Below are positions 1-8,412 of a stretch of 64,000 nucleotides of DNA, piece after piece; within the stretch, counting starts at the first letter, position 1; every line of letters begins with the position of its first letter. Origin of the DNA: Microtetraspora sp. NBRC 13810 (lineage in GTDB: Bacteria; Actinomycetota; Actinomycetes; Streptosporangiales; Streptosporangiaceae); assembly GCF_030268685.1 (NCBI RefSeq), contig NZ_BSRQ01000009.1, positions 287,791-351,790 of the forward strand. Direction: 5' to 3'. The notes below the pieces were generated by a model. That model was given only the letters and a program-made list of their open reading frames with translations. It was not told where the DNA came from and did not search any database. The translations under genes and the position numbers were made by a program.

Positions 1-120
1 AACCACCGCCGAAGACGTCAACGCCGAGACCCCGGAGAAGGCCGAGGCGGAGGTCATCGAAACCACCGCCGAAGACGTCAACGCCGAGACCCCGGAGAAG
101 GCCGAGGCGGAGGTCATCGA
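1..120 (+). repeat. Perfect tandem 60-bp coding repeat
   Basis: Bases 1-60 and 61-120 are identical. In the frame of the ABC ATPase each copy encodes 20 residues starting TTAEDVNAETPEK. A third, decayed copy begins at 121 (ACCACCGTCGAACAG). The array may extend upstream of the window. The unit keeps the reading frame, so copy-number change would lengthen or shorten the protein without a frameshift. Confidence 0.95.
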
Positions 121-1369
121 AACCACCGTCGAACAGCCCGGCACGGAGAATTCGGAAAAGGCCGAGGACGCTGAGCGGACCTCGGAGGAAACCGAGACCG
201 CCGACGCCGACGCCGAATCCTCGGAGACTCCGGAGAAGGCCGACGCCGAGGAAACCGAGACCACCCCCGAGCAGACCGCCTCCGAGGACACTCCGCCGGA
301 GACCGAGGAGAAGGCCGAGGAGAAGGCCGAGGAGAGCACCGCCCCGGACACCGTCCAGGACGCGGAGAAGGCCCAGGAGGACACCGAGGCCGGCGCCGAC
401 AAGGCCGCCGAGGACACGGCGGACGCCGTCGTCGAAGCCACGGAGGAAACCCCGGAGAAGGCGGAAGACACTCCCGAAAAGACCGACGCCACGGAAGACA
501 CCCCCGAGAAGGCAGAGGACACCCCCGAAAAGGCCGAGAGCGCGGAAGAGGCTTCGGAAGAGGTCTCGGAGGAGGGCGTGGCCGGGGAGGGTGCCGCGGT
601 TGTGGTGGGCGGGCCTGCGGAGGGGGAGGTGCGGTTGCGGATCGCGGACGCGCATGCGACCTCTTCCGACGGGCGGCCGTTGCTCCGTGGCCTGTCCCTT
701 GAGGTGCGGGCCGGGGAGATCCTCGGCATCGCCGGGGTCGAGGGCAACGGGCAGGCCGCGATCGGCGACCTGCTGTCCAGCCTGCTCGACCTCGACCGGG
801 GCGCCGTGGAGGTGTGCGGCTCCGCCGTACGGGCGGGGCGGCCGGGTGCGATGCACGCCGCCGGGGTCGGGGTGGTGCCGGAGGACCGGCACGTGTCGGG
901 ATGCGTGCTCGACATGAGCGTGGCCGAGAACCTCGTCATGGCCGATCTCGGCGACGTCTCGGCAAGCGGTTTCCTGAGCCCGCGCCGGATGCGGGAACGC
1001 GCCGAGCGCCTCATCGAGGAGTTCGACATCAGCGTGCCCACGCCGGACACCCCGATGCGGCTGCTGTCCGGCGGCAACCAGCAGAAAGTGGTGCTGGCCA
1101 GGGAACTCGCCGCGGGACCGAAGGTGCTCGTGGTGGCCCAGCCGACCCGCGGCCTCGACGTCGGGGCGATCGAGTACATGACGGAGCGGATCTACGAGGC
1201 CGCCAGGTCCGGGATCGCGGTGCTGCTCATCTCCACCGAGCTGGAGGAGATCCTCACCCTGGCGCACCGGGTCGCGGTGATCCACCGCGGCGCGATCGTC
1301 GGTGAGATGGACCGCGCCGAGGTGGACCTGGAACGGCTCGGCCTGATGATGGGAGGCCAGGCGGCATGA
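1..1369 (+). CDS. Nucleoside/simple-sugar ABC importer ATPase, C-terminal half with acidic repeat linker (5' partial)
   Basis: The frame is open from base 2, so the start lies upstream; a GTG at 578 is only an internal codon. About 455 residues are visible. Residues 1-193 are a low-complexity linker rich in Glu, Ala, Asp, Thr, Pro and Lys with recurring TPEKAED-like units. The rest is a second nucleotide-binding domain of the BmpA-associated type (YufO/RbsA-like): degenerate Walker A GVEGNGQAA without Lys (usual for NBD2), VPEDRH, signature LSGGNQQKVVLAREL and a Walker B ending PTRGLD. NBD1 should lie upstream. The stop overlaps the next ATG (ATGA), so it is coupled to the permeases. Role: cytoplasmic ATPase of an importer for nucleosides or related sugars. 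Odd point: family members normally have only a short linker between the two NBDs. Confidence 0.9.
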   Translation, partial: TTAEDVNAETPEKAEAEVIETTAEDVNAETPEKAEAEVIETTVEQPGTENSEKAEDAERTSEETETADADAESSETPEKADAEETETTPEQTASEDTPPETEEKAEEKAEESTAPDTVQDAEKAQEDTEAGADKAAEDTADAVVEATEETPEKAEDTPEKTDATEDTPEKAEDTPEKAESAEEASEEVSEEGVAGEGAAVVVGGPAEGEVRLRIADAHATSSDGRPLLRGLSLEVRAGEILGIAGVEGNGQAAIGDLLSSLLDLDRGAVEVCGSAVRAGRPGAMHAAGVGVVPEDRHVSGCVLDMSVAENLVMADLGDVSASGFLSPRRMRERAERLIEEFDISVPTPDTPMRLLSGGNQQKVVLARELAAGPKVLVVAQPTRGLDVGAIEYMTERIYEAARSGIAVLLISTELEEILTLAHRVAVIHRGAIVGEMDRAEVDLERLGLMMGGQAA

Positions 1370-2475
1370 GCGCACCGACCACCAGGCTGCCCGCCGTGTT
1401 CACCCCCGCCCGGCTGTCCGCCCTGCTGCTCTACGCGGTGTCCTTCGTGGTGGCGCTGGTACTCGCGACCGCGCTGGTCACGGTCACCGGCCACTCCATG
1501 TCCGACACCCTCCTCGCGCTCTACCAGGGCAGCCTGGACGGCGGCGCGTCGATCGGGCAGAGCCTCGACGAGGCGACCCCGCTGCTGCTCGTCGCGGTCG
1601 GCGCCATCGTCTGCGCCATGGCCGGCCTGTTCAACATCGGCCAGGAGGGCCAGCTGCTCATCGGCGCCATGGCGGGCGCGGCCGTCGGCCTGTTCGTGCC
1701 GGGGCCCGCCTGGCTGGTGCTGCCGCTGACGCTGGTGGGCGCGGCGGTGGGCGGCGCGCTGTGGGCCGGCATCCCGGCCGTGCTGTTCTACTGGCGCAAG
1801 GTGGACGTGGTCATCAGCACGCTGCTGATGGTCTTCCTCGCCCAGCAGGTCGCGTCGTACGCCATCAACACCCCCAGCCTGCTCCAGGAGACCGTGGAGA
1901 AGGGGCAGGTCGCCTCGCCGCAGTCGGACCTGCTGCCGGACGCCGTGCAGTTGCCCAGGCTGGGCGAGTACCCGGACCTCACCTTCGGCTACGGCGTGTT
2001 CATCGCGCTGGCGGTGACCGTGGTGCTGGCCGTGCTGCTCAAGTACACCCGGTGGGGGTTCCGGCTGCGGATGCTGGGCAACAACCCGGTCGCGGCCCGC
2101 CGCGCGGGCGTGCGGGCCGTCGTCTTCGGCGGCGGGGCGCTGCTGCTGTCCGGCGCCGGCGCCGGCCTGGCCGGTGGGGTGATCCTGACCAGCACGTCCT
2201 TCCGGTTCCAGCCGGGGATCTCCGACAACGTCGGCTGGGATGGCCTGCTCGTGGCGCTCGTCGCGCGCAACCATCCGCTCGCCGCGATCCCGATCGCGGT
2301 GTTCTTCGGCATGCTGCGGGCGGGCGGCGGTTTCCTCGCCTCCACCGGCGTGCCGCGTTATCTGGTCTCGGTCGTGACGGCCCTGCTCGTACTCGCCGCG
2401 GTCTTCCCCGCCGCGTACGCCGAGGTCCGCAAGCGCCGCAGGCCCGCAACGGCCCCCGCGGGAGCGACAGCGTGA
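1366..2475 (+). CDS. ABC transporter permease (BmpA/nucleoside type), subunit 1
   Basis: 369 residues, starting at the ATG that overlaps the ATPase stop by 4 bp. The protein is strongly hydrophobic with about 8-10 membrane segments and carries the BPD_transp_2 landmark AGLFNIGQEGQLLIGAMAG (about residues 86-104) and LGNNPVAARRAGV, a cytoplasmic coupling segment. It matches the first permease of YufP/YufQ-like nucleoside importers. It pairs with the following permease and with the upstream ATPase. The substrate-binding lipoprotein is not in the window and is probably upstream. Substrate specificity cannot be read from the sequence. Confidence 0.9.
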   Translation: MSAPTTRLPAVFTPARLSALLLYAVSFVVALVLATALVTVTGHSMSDTLLALYQGSLDGGASIGQSLDEATPLLLVAVGAIVCAMAGLFNIGQEGQLLIGAMAGAAVGLFVPGPAWLVLPLTLVGAAVGGALWAGIPAVLFYWRKVDVVISTLLMVFLAQQVASYAINTPSLLQETVEKGQVASPQSDLLPDAVQLPRLGEYPDLTFGYGVFIALAVTVVLAVLLKYTRWGFRLRMLGNNPVAARRAGVRAVVFGGGALLLSGAGAGLAGGVILTSTSFRFQPGISDNVGWDGLLVALVARNHPLAAIPIAVFFGMLRAGGGFLASTGVPRYLVSVVTALLVLAAVFPAAYAEVRKRRRPATAPAGATA

Positions 2476-3380
2476 GCGTCATCAACGACATCGAACTGAT
2501 CACGGCCAGCGCGGTACGGCTGGCCATGCCGCTCGCCTTCGCCGCCCTCGGCGAGTGGATCGCCGAACGGGCGGGCACCCTGAACATCTCGGTCGAGGCC
2601 ATGATGCTGGGCGGCGCGTTCACCGCCGTCATGGGCGCCGCGGCCACCGGTTCGGCGAGCGCCGGGGTGGTGTGCGGCGTGGCCGCCGGGGCGCTGATCG
2701 CGTTCGTCCACGCCTGCTTCAGCCACCGGCTCACCGTCAACACCTACGTCGTCGGCCTCACCCTCAACGTGCTCGTGCTCGGCCTGACCAGCTTCCTGCT
2801 GGTGAAGACCGAGTCGCGGCAGGTGGACAAGCTGACGATCCCCTACCTGTCCGACATCCCGATCCTCGGTCCCGCGCTGTTCGACCAGCGCTGGCCCGCC
2901 TACCTGCTGTTCGGCCTGATCCCGCTCGGGTGGTGGCTGGTGCACCGCAGCCGGTGGGGCCTGGAGGCGCGGGCGGCCGGGGAGAATCCCCAGTCGGCCG
3001 ACGTCACCGGCATCGACGTGAACAAGCGCCGCCGTCAGGCGCTGCTGATCTGCGGCGCGCTCGCCGGTCTCGGCGGGGCTTACCTGTCGGTGGCCGCGGT
3101 CGGCACGTTCAACTCGAACATGACCGCGGGCCGCGGCTACATCGTGATCGCGGCGGTGATCTTCGGTGGCTGGACGCTGCGCGGCACGATCGCGGGCTGC
3201 CTGCTCTTCGGCGCCGCCGACGCCACCCGGCTGGCGCTGCCGGCCCTGGGCTTCGAGCTCAACCCCGAGTTGCTGATCGCCTCGCCGTACCTGCTCGCCC
3301 TGATCGCCATGATCTTTTTCGCCAAGAGCCACCGCGGCCCCGCCGCGCTCGGCGCCCCCTTCGTCAGAGGTATCACGTGA
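2472..3380 (+). CDS. ABC transporter permease (BmpA/nucleoside type), subunit 2
   Basis: 302 residues from the GTG at 2472, which overlaps the previous stop as GTGA. The open frame extends further upstream, but only as a shadow of the previous gene. The family landmark LNISVEAMMLGGAFTAVMGA follows the first helix, and AAGENPQSADVTGIDVNKRR is the cytoplasmic coupling loop. About 8 transmembrane helices. It is the YufQ-like partner that would form a heterodimeric channel with subunit 1. The next gene again overlaps by 4 bp, so four genes are translationally coupled. Confidence 0.9.
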   Translation: MSVINDIELITASAVRLAMPLAFAALGEWIAERAGTLNISVEAMMLGGAFTAVMGAAATGSASAGVVCGVAAGALIAFVHACFSHRLTVNTYVVGLTLNVLVLGLTSFLLVKTESRQVDKLTIPYLSDIPILGPALFDQRWPAYLLFGLIPLGWWLVHRSRWGLEARAAGENPQSADVTGIDVNKRRRQALLICGALAGLGGAYLSVAAVGTFNSNMTAGRGYIVIAAVIFGGWTLRGTIAGCLLFGAADATRLALPALGFELNPELLIASPYLLALIAMIFFAKSHRGPAALGAPFVRGIT

Positions 3381-4408
3381 GAGCGACACACCACGAGACC
3401 CACGGCGCCCCCGAGGTGCTGCGACCGGTGTCGATGCCCGACCCGGTCTGCGGCCCTGGGGAGGTCCTGGTCTCGGTACGCGCCGCGTCGGTCAACCGGA
3501 TCGACGTGCTCCAGCGGCGGGGTCCCGGCCTGCTGCCCGGCTTCGCCCTGCCGCACGTGCCGGGCACGGACGTGGCCGGCGTCGTGGTCGGCGCCGGTCC
3601 GGATGTCACCACCCGCTCGACCGGCGACCGGGTGCTGGTCGACCCTTCGCTGCACTGCGGCACCTGCGAGCAGTGCGCCGCGGGCCACACCGCGTTCTGT
3701 CCGGGGATGCGCGTCGTCGGCGCCTCCCGGCAGGGCGGCTACGCCGAGCTGATCGCGGTGCCGGAGACGCACACCCACCTGGTGCCCGACCACATCGGCT
3801 TCGAGGAGGCGGCCGGCATCCCCGCCGTGTACTCGATGGCCTGGCAGGCGCTGATGGTGCGCGGCCGGCTGCGCGCCGGGGAGACGCTGCTCGTGCACGG
3901 CGCGGGCAGCGGCATCACGATCGCCGCCGTGCAGATCGCCAGGCGGCACGGCGCCAGGGTGATCGTGACCTCCGCCTCCGAGGAGAAGCTGGCCAAGATG
4001 GCCAAGCTCGGCGCGGATGTCACGATCGACCACGGCAAGGGCGACCTCGCCGCCCAGGTGCGCGAGGTGACCGGCGGGCTCGGGGCCGACATCGTGCTCG
4101 ACCACGTCGGCCCGGCGCTGTTCCAGGCGTCGCTGGCGTCGTTGCGGACCCGTGGCCGGCTGGTCTTCTGCGGTGACACCACCGGCCCGACCGCCACCTT
4201 CAGCCTGGTGGGCGCCTACCACCGCGGGCTGACCCTCATCGGCTCCGAGTCCCACGACCATCCGACCTTCGCCGACATGGTGGCGTGGTACTGGTCGGCC
4301 GGCTGCGAGCCGGTGATCGACTCGGTGTTCCCGCTCGCCGAGGCCGCCCAGGCGCACCGCCGGCTGGAGAGCGGGGAGACGTTCGGCAAGATCCTGCTCG
4401 TGCCCTGA
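3377..4408 (+). CDS. Zinc-type medium-chain dehydrogenase / quinone oxidoreductase
   Basis: 343 residues from the GTG at 3377 (GTGA overlap with the permease). N-terminal GroES-like domain with PGTDVAGVVVGAG and the structural-zinc cysteine lobe CGTCEQCAAGHTAFC. The Rossmann domain has HGAGSGITIAAVQIA, a variant of the GxGxxG nucleotide loop. It is an NAD(P)H-dependent MDR superfamily alcohol dehydrogenase or enoyl/quinone reductase. Being last in the importer operon suggests it oxidises or reduces the imported compound; the substrate is unknown. Its stop abuts the stop of the convergent hydrolase gene. Confidence 0.85.
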   Translation: MRATHHETHGAPEVLRPVSMPDPVCGPGEVLVSVRAASVNRIDVLQRRGPGLLPGFALPHVPGTDVAGVVVGAGPDVTTRSTGDRVLVDPSLHCGTCEQCAAGHTAFCPGMRVVGASRQGGYAELIAVPETHTHLVPDHIGFEEAAGIPAVYSMAWQALMVRGRLRAGETLLVHGAGSGITIAAVQIARRHGARVIVTSASEEKLAKMAKLGADVTIDHGKGDLAAQVREVTGGLGADIVLDHVGPALFQASLASLRTRGRLVFCGDTTGPTATFSLVGAYHRGLTLIGSESHDHPTFADMVAWYWSAGCEPVIDSVFPLAEAAQAHRRLESGETFGKILLVP

Positions 4409-5071
4409 TCAGGGGGCCTCCGCCTGGTGCGGCAGGTGGCGGGTGAACCAGGCGGCGGTCAGGTGCGCCACCTGGGTCAGGGTGCCCGGTTCCTCGAACA
4501 GGTGCGAGGCGCCCGGCACGATCTCCAGCCGGCTCTCCCCGGCCAGCCGCGCGGCCGCCCGCCGGTTCAGCTCGATCACGGCGTGGTCGTCGCCGCCGAC
4601 GATGAGCAGGGTCGGCCGGTGCACGGCCGTCAGGGCGTCGCCCGCGAGGTCGGGGCGACCGCCCCGGGAGACCACGGCGCGCACGTAGCGCGGGCGCCTG
4701 GCGGCGGCGACGAGCGCGGCCGCGGCGCCGGTGCTGGCGCCGAACAGCCCGATGCCGAGCCCCGTGGTGCGCGGGTCGGCCATCGCCCAGTCGGTGAGCG
4801 CGGCGACCCGGGTGGCGAGCAGGTCGATGTCGAACCTCAGCTCGCCGGTCATGTCGTCGAGGCGCTCCTCGGGGTGGGTGAGCAGGTCGGCGAGCACGGT
4901 GCCGAGCCCGGCCGCGCGCAGCTCACCGGCCACGTACCGGTTGCGCGGGCTGTGCCGGCTGCTGCCGCTGCCGTGCGCGAACAGCACGACGCCGCAAGCG
5001 CCGGGCGGCACGGCCACGTCGGCCGCGAGCGCCGCGCCCGGCGCGGGAATGCGTTCCTGGGTGATGCGCAT
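4409..5071 (-). CDS. Dienelactone-hydrolase-like alpha/beta hydrolase
   Basis: 220 residues from the ATG at 5071, chosen because GGAGGG lies just upstream; the frame is open to 5203 but the extra residues are Arg/Pro-rich and look non-coding. HGSGSSRHSPRNRYVA forms the oxyanion region, GLFGASTGAAAAL holds the nucleophile (Ser in GASTG), GGDDHAVIELN the acid and GASHLFEEPG the His. This is a common actinobacterial family, often found with phosphoribosyltransferase domains in stress loci. Soluble and cytoplasmic. Natural substrate unknown. Confidence 0.8.
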   Translation of the reverse strand: MRITQERIPAPGAALAADVAVPPGACGVVLFAHGSGSSRHSPRNRYVAGELRAAGLGTVLADLLTHPEERLDDMTGELRFDIDLLATRVAALTDWAMADPRTTGLGIGLFGASTGAAAALVAAARRPRYVRAVVSRGGRPDLAGDALTAVHRPTLLIVGGDDHAVIELNRRAAARLAGESRLEIVPGASHLFEEPGTLTQVAHLTAAWFTRHLPHQAEAP

Positions 5072-5246
5072 GTGCCCCCGCCCTCCGCGTGACGGCGGCG
5101 GTGCGACCACGGCCGGCCCCGCGTCTGACGGTCCCGCACGCCCATACGGTGCACCGTCGCTCGCGGGGCCGCCGCGATCGTTCCTCCTCCTGACCGGACA
5201 CATACCCTCGTGACGGCTTATATGCCTGCCGCCGGGAAAATCCCGA

Positions 5247-5897
5247 TCACGCCACGTGTGGCATCGCGTGCAGGATGGTCGCCACCTTCGCCGCGTCCGC
5301 CACGTAGACGTGCGGGACGTCCACGAAGACCCGCATCGGCCCGCAGGCCGTGCGCAGGTCGCGGGCCACCTCCCGCTGGACGTCCCGCAGCGGGAGGTAG
5401 TTGAGGTAGCTGGTGTACGCGTTCTGCGAGCGGAAGGCGGCCGTCATGACGAGGTGGCCGCCGCGCAACCGGAAGGCGAGCCCGGTCAGGCACGGCACGG
5501 CGTCGGGCACCTCCCCCGGCGCCGTCAGCGAGATCCACCCGCTCTTGCTGTAAGGACGCGTCCGCAGCAGGTCCACCACCCAGGCCAGCTGGTCCACGCC
5601 CTGGTGCCCTCGCAGCCGCGCGCCGTAGCTGTACTTGAACGGCGCCACCACCCGCTGCGTGGTGAACTTGCTCGCGTAGAGCGGCACCTGCCGCGCGTCG
5701 CCGTGCACCGCGAGCAGCGGGTCGTCCCCGCGCACGTCGTCGATCTCGAAGAGGACGGGGGCGGCCTCGATCACCGCTCCTCTGTCGTCCTCGGCGGGCA
5801 TTCCGGTAGCCCAGACGTGTGCCATCAGCCAGGCCCACGCCTCCCCACAAGACTTCAACCGTCGAATCCCCGCATCAATGTCGGGGTAGGGCATCAC
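5247..5897 (-). CDS. Divergent thymidylate-synthase-fold protein
   Basis: 216 residues. The GTG at 5897 overlaps the preceding stop (GTGA); an ATG follows at 5894. The order of ThyA landmarks is kept: an N-terminal AWAWLMAHVWATG helix, KYSYGARLRG (ThyA YGxQWR, residues 89-97), VDQLAWVVDLLRTRP (ThyA IDQL..V...L...P), VPCLTGLAF with Cys136 at the catalytic position, FRSQNAY with Arg156-Ser157, and PHVYVADAAKV (ThyA HLYxxH region). It lacks the LGxPFN stretch and is shorter than ThyA (about 260 residues), so ordinary dUMP methylation is doubtful; a modified-pyrimidine role or loss of catalysis is possible. Coupled to a membrane protein. Confidence 0.75.
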   Translation of the reverse strand: MMPYPDIDAGIRRLKSCGEAWAWLMAHVWATGMPAEDDRGAVIEAAPVLFEIDDVRGDDPLLAVHGDARQVPLYASKFTTQRVVAPFKYSYGARLRGHQGVDQLAWVVDLLRTRPYSKSGWISLTAPGEVPDAVPCLTGLAFRLRGGHLVMTAAFRSQNAYTSYLNYLPLRDVQREVARDLRTACGPMRVFVDVPHVYVADAAKVATILHAMPHVA

Positions 5898-6598
5898 GTC
5901 TCCACATTCGGGAATTGGTAGGGATTACTCGGGAGCCTGCGCCGCCGTGAGACGTTGGCGCGCACGTAGTACATGAGATAGTGCACGAGCGCGATCAGGC
6001 CGATGACGACGGACAACAGGGAGGCGCTCGGTTCGGTACCGCTGAGACCGAGCAGTCCGAGAGCGATGTACACGCCGTTGACGACGGCCAGCATCATCAC
6101 GTTGACACCGGGCCAGGCCAATGGCGCGTAGGTTTCCGGATATCTCGGGTCGACCGGCAGGTTGGGCGTCCAGTTCATCTCCTCGAACTGGTCTTTCAGC
6201 CGGGCGGTGTAGAGCAGCCGGAAGTTGTTGATGGCCCGGGCGGCCCGCATATGCGCGCTGACCGCCTCGATCAGCCGCAGGAACGGCAGAATGCTGAGCA
6301 GGCCGAACGCCGCGACCAAGGCGAAGATGTACCACGGCACGGTGGACCACGAGGTGAGCGAGGCGGGATCGACGACCCTGGCGCCGGCCAGGGCGACGGC
6401 CGCCGCGAAAGGCGCGGACAGCAGGCTCATGGAGAGCCTGGTCATTTTCAGCCGTTCGTCTTTGGCCGCGAGATACACGGAATAGATCCCGGTGAAATCG
6501 ACGGTCATGAGCTGGAGATAGTGCGCGGGACCGAGGAACGCCTCGTCTTCCCGCCGGGGTAACTCCGGGTCAGCCCGGAGCGGCAACCTCTTCCGCAT
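5894..6598 (-). CDS. Four-helix membrane protein coupled to the thymidylate-synthase-like gene
   Basis: 234 residues from the ATG at 6598, preferred because AGGTGGGA stands a few bases upstream; ATGs at 6616 and 6625 are alternatives. A charged N-terminus (RKRLPLRADPELPRREDEAF) precedes two membrane helices near residues 50-100, then a cytoplasmic-looking segment (RAARAINNFRLLYTARLKDQFEEMN), then two more helices and a basic tail with RRRR. I do not recognise a named family with confidence. The layout resembles four-helix putative pore-forming effectors of nucleotide-dependent conflict systems, but that is only an architectural comparison. It overlaps the next gene by 4 bp, so the two products are probably made together. 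Confidence 0.7.
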   Translation of the reverse strand: MRKRLPLRADPELPRREDEAFLGPAHYLQLMTVDFTGIYSVYLAAKDERLKMTRLSMSLLSAPFAAAVALAGARVVDPASLTSWSTVPWYIFALVAAFGLLSILPFLRLIEAVSAHMRAARAINNFRLLYTARLKDQFEEMNWTPNLPVDPRYPETYAPLAWPGVNVMMLAVVNGVYIALGLLGLSGTEPSASLLSVVIGLIALVHYLMYYVRANVSRRRRLPSNPYQFPNVET

Positions 6599-6805
6599 TG
6601 TGGATCCCACCTTCATGGCGTCCACGGCAGGGCCCGGCCGGGGCTTCGAACCGGGAAGCCGCCGACCGGATCACCATTACACATCAGATTCCATCGGGCC
6701 GCGCACGCGATATCGGTATTCTCACGAACTCGTATGGCCGGATTTATATCGCTCTAGAGATGTCGCCTTTTGCGGGAGCCGGCCCGGGATGGTGGCCGGC
6801 CCGGT

Positions 6806-8293
6806 TCAGGAGCGGATCTGGATGTTGACCGCCTTGAGCCTGGTGTAGGCGTCGATGCCGGTGCGGGCGTGGCCGCTCGACCGGCGGGGTTCGCCGCGGC
6901 CGCCGTTCATGTCGGGGGCGAAGTGGCAGTTGACGTTGACCTCGCCGCAGTCGAGCGCGTCGGCGACCCGGAAGGCTCGTTCCAGGTCGCGGGTGAACAC
7001 GGTGCCGTTGAGGCCGTAGGAGGTGCCGTTGGCCAGGGCCAGGGCCTCCTCCTCGGTGGAGAAGGACATCGCGGCCAGGACCGGCCCGAAGACCTCCTGC
7101 TGCTCGATCTCGCTGCCCTGCCGTACTCCGGACAGGACGGTCGGCGGGACGTAGGTGGCGCGGCTGCCGCTCGCCACGGACGGGGTGCCCGCCACCGTGG
7201 CGTCGCCGGCGGCAAGGGCGCGGGAGACGAAACCGCGCACCCGGTCGGCGTGCTGCTCGGTGATGAGCGGGCCGATGAACGTGTCCGGGTCGAGGGCGTC
7301 GCCGATCGGCAGGCTCTCGGCGGCGGCGGCCACGCCCTTGACGACGTCCTCGTAGACGCGTTCGTCCACGAGGAGCCTGCTGCCCGCGACGCAGACCTCG
7401 CCCATGTTGACGAAGGCCGCCATCATCGCCCAGCCGACGGCCTGGTCCAGGTCCGCGTCGGCGAAGACGATCACGGGGGACTTGCCGCCGAGTTCGAGGT
7501 GGGTGGGGGTCAGGTTGCGCGCGGCGAGTTCCATGACGCGGCGGCCCGTGTCGGTGCCGCCGGTGAGGCTGATCAGGTCCACCCGCCGGTCGGTGACGAG
7601 CTGTTCGCCGACGGTCTCCCCGGCGCCGAGGACGATGTTGAGCACGCCCGCGGGCAGGCCGGCCCGGGTGAGGATCCTGCCCAGCTCGACCAGGGTGACC
7701 ACGGCCTCCTCCGGCGGCTTGGCCACGATCGAGCAGCCGGCCGCCAGCGCCATCGCGATCCGCTGGCTGCCGGTCATCAGCGGGCCGTTCCACGGCAGCA
7801 GCTCGGCGACGACGCCCGCAGGCTCCTTCATCCGCATGGTCAGCAGGTCGGGGCCGCCGCCCGGGAGCAGCTCGGGCGGGAAGTTGCTGCGCCGCACGTC
7901 GCCGTGCAGGGTGCGGGCGAGCGCCGCCGCGTAGGAGAAGGCGTTCGCGGCCTCGTACACGTCGTTGGTGAGGGCGCCGCCGACCGCCTTGCCGGTGTCG
8001 AGCGCCTCCAGGGTGGCCAGCCGGCGCGCGTCGGCCCGGATCTCGGCCGCGACCGCCTCCAGCAACTGGGCCTTCACCGCACCGGGCGTCCGCCGCCACT
8101 CGCCGCCGTCGTGGCTGCGCCTGGCCGCCGCGAGGGCGGCGTCGACCTCCGCCGGCGTGGCCTCGGCGTAGGCGGCGGGCGCCTCCCCGGTGGAGGGGTC
8201 GAGGATCGGGCGGATCTCGCCCTGCCGGGACTCGCGACCGTCGATGAGCTGGGGCAGCGGATCGGCATCGAGCCATGCCGGGTCGTAACGCAT
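6806..8293 (-). CDS. NAD(P)-dependent aldehyde dehydrogenase
   Basis: 495 residues, full length for the ALDH superfamily, with GGGAGG just upstream of the ATG at 8293. PWNGPLMTGSQRIAMALAAG is the cofactor-binding region, LISLTGGTDTGRRV the nucleotide loop, LELGGKSP holds the general-base Glu, and MGEVCVAGSRLLV the nucleophilic Cys. EVFGPVLAAMSF and SYGLNGTVFT are further family motifs. It oxidises an aldehyde to the acid. It stands alone between the thymidylate-synthase pair and the divergent amidohydrolase operon and may belong to the same catabolic theme; the substrate is not predictable. Confidence 0.9.
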   Translation of the reverse strand: MRYDPAWLDADPLPQLIDGRESRQGEIRPILDPSTGEAPAAYAEATPAEVDAALAAARRSHDGGEWRRTPGAVKAQLLEAVAAEIRADARRLATLEALDTGKAVGGALTNDVYEAANAFSYAAALARTLHGDVRRSNFPPELLPGGGPDLLTMRMKEPAGVVAELLPWNGPLMTGSQRIAMALAAGCSIVAKPPEEAVVTLVELGRILTRAGLPAGVLNIVLGAGETVGEQLVTDRRVDLISLTGGTDTGRRVMELAARNLTPTHLELGGKSPVIVFADADLDQAVGWAMMAAFVNMGEVCVAGSRLLVDERVYEDVVKGVAAAAESLPIGDALDPDTFIGPLITEQHADRVRGFVSRALAAGDATVAGTPSVASGSRATYVPPTVLSGVRQGSEIEQQEVFGPVLAAMSFSTEEEALALANGTSYGLNGTVFTRDLERAFRVADALDCGEVNVNCHFAPDMNGGRGEPRRSSGHARTGIDAYTRLKAVNIQIRS

Positions 8294-8412
8294 GGGGTCA
8301 GCCTCCCGGCAACCACGGGCACCGGCATTGTGTCCCTGGCATGGAGTACGCCGTAGTTGTTGTGCTCCGGGTCGGATGACCTGAGCAGGCGGTCGACCTA
8401 GCGTTCGATGCC

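Noticed and set aside
1192-2274. Long leftward open frame opposite the ABC transporter genes
   Set aside because: It is antisense to well-supported coding sequence, its product is His/Gln/Arg-rich without domain features, and the pattern is usual for high-GC shadows. The same applies to the other long antisense frames, for example at 49005-51200 and 61362-63464.
2555-3376. Upstream extensions of rightward frames (for example to 2555, 8592 and 10541)
   Set aside because: They only read through the previous gene in another frame; starts at the ATGA/GTGA overlaps fit homology and spacing.
6630-6700. tRNA-like stretch (CTTCGAACC, then GGATCACCATTAC) on the minus strand
   Set aside because: The T-arm-like part pairs as a simple GCTTC/GAAGC hairpin, and no acceptor, D or anticodon stems can be drawn, so no tRNA is called.
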